Positions 63,612 to 64,000 of a DNA stretch of 64,000 nt are shown here, piece by piece. Made by a program: the position numbers and the translations under genes. How positions within the stretch are numbered: the first letter of the stretch is position 1; every line of letters begins with the position of its first letter. The stretch lies in the NCBI RefSeq assembly GCF_003344965.1, contig NZ_CP031194.1, positions 5,208,001 through 5,272,000 of the forward strand, read 5' to 3'. The notes beneath the pieces were generated by a model. That model was not told the origin of the DNA. It did no database searches and saw only the letters and a program-made list of their open reading frames with translations. The DNA is from Streptomyces paludis. GTDB lineage: Bacteria > Actinomycetota > Actinomycetes > Streptomycetales > Streptomycetaceae.

Positions 63612-63655
63612 CCGACCCGTGCCCCGGAGACAGCCGCCTCCGGGGCACGGGTCGG
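63612..63655. terminator. Bidirectional terminator
   Basis: Perfect 18-bp stem (63612-63629 with 63638-63655), 8-base loop, between the convergent VCBS and corA genes. Confidence 0.85.
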
Positions 63656-63671
63656 TCGTTAACCGGCCGCG

Positions 63672-64000
63672 TCAGAGCCAGCCGTTGCGCTTCAGCATGC
63701 GGTGGATGGTCAGGCAGATCGTGCCGATGGCCATCAGGACCAGCGGGTAGCCGTATTTCCACTCCAGCTCGGGCATGTAGTCGAAGTTCATGCCGTAGAC
63801 GCCGCACACCGCCGTCGGTACGGCGATGATGGCCGCCCAGGACGTGATCTTGCGCATGTCCTCGTTCTGGGCGACGGTCGCCTGGGCCAGATTGGCCTGG
63901 AGGATCGAGTTGAGGAGTTCGTCGAAGCCGATGACCTGCTCGTGGACCCGGGCGAGATGGTCGGCGACATCGCGGAAGTACTTCTGGATGTCCGGGTCGA
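63672..64000 (-). CDS. corA: CorA-family magnesium/cobalt transporter (N-terminus outside window)
   Basis: The frame stays open to the window end, so only the last 109 residues are visible. It includes a long helix (DELLNSILQANLAQATVAQN), MRKITSWAAIIAVPTAVCGV as TM1, the selectivity motif YGMNF, the loop YMPELEWKYGYP and TM2 LVLMAIGTICLTIHRML, with a basic end KRNGWL. CorA forms a pentameric cation channel in the cytoplasmic membrane. No M-box or other riboswitch can be assessed, as the 5' end is missing. Confidence 0.93.
   Translation of the reverse strand, partial: DPDIQKYFRDVADHLARVHEQVIGFDELLNSILQANLAQATVAQNEDMRKITSWAAIIAVPTAVCGVYGMNFDYMPELEWKYGYPLVLMAIGTICLTIHRMLKRNGWL

Overview
The window is a stretch of chromosome from a high-GC actinobacterium, almost certainly Streptomyces. 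The evidence is the extreme third-position GC, frequent GTG/TTG starts with GGAGG-type ribosome sites, a mycothiol gene (mshB), paired BldK-type oligopeptide ABC transporters next to typA, a SpoIIE-type phosphatase fused to an anti-sigma-kinase-like ATPase domain, and secreted Rhs and VCBS proteins. About 45 protein genes are densely packed. I saw no rRNA, tRNA, CRISPR array, intact insertion sequence or prophage. Most convergent gene pairs are separated by long, near-perfect hairpin terminators.

Layout. 1-4.3 kb: the end of a SpoIIE/HATPase regulator, then PspA and a TPM-domain protein, both envelope-associated. 4.3-8.3 kb: a three-subunit succinate dehydrogenase/fumarate reductase (Sdh1 type) with a small coiled-coil protein upstream. 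8.5-13.2 kb: an unusual solute-binding lipoprotein and the ribosome-associated GTPase TypA. 13.4 kb: a small secreted protein with atypical codon use. 14.4-26.1 kb: two consecutive five-gene oligopeptide ABC transporter operons, each binding protein, two permeases, two ATPases; they are clear paralogues.

26.6-51 kb is a conserved housekeeping block. It holds mshB, fdxA, dapC and dapE (lysine/diaminopimelate), a LOG-family protein, a FolP2-like protein, a DivIVA-domain protein, tagA, an enoyl-CoA hydratase, a DUF3117 protein, an O-methyltransferase, an ECF sigma factor with its anti-sigma factor, htrA, tatB, mrp, a DUF1003 protein and an MgtE-N/CBS protein. From memory, the order resembles Mycobacterium tuberculosis Rv1170-Rv1232c, including the sigE-rseA-htrA-tatB envelope-stress module. 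Two intergenic gaps inside this block carry copies of one MITE-like element with different terminal inverted repeats but a shared 79-81 bp core.

51-64 kb is accessory: a lipoprotein, small membrane proteins, a 2160-residue secreted Rhs protein with an extremely lysine-rich, acid-free stretch followed by a glycine/alanine-rich hydrophobic end, a divergent VCBS/DNRLRE secreted protein, and the C-terminal part of a CorA transporter running off the window. The Rhs gene, the two membrane-protein genes just downstream and the divergent VCBS gene are the best candidate here for an undescribed toxin/immunity or surface system.
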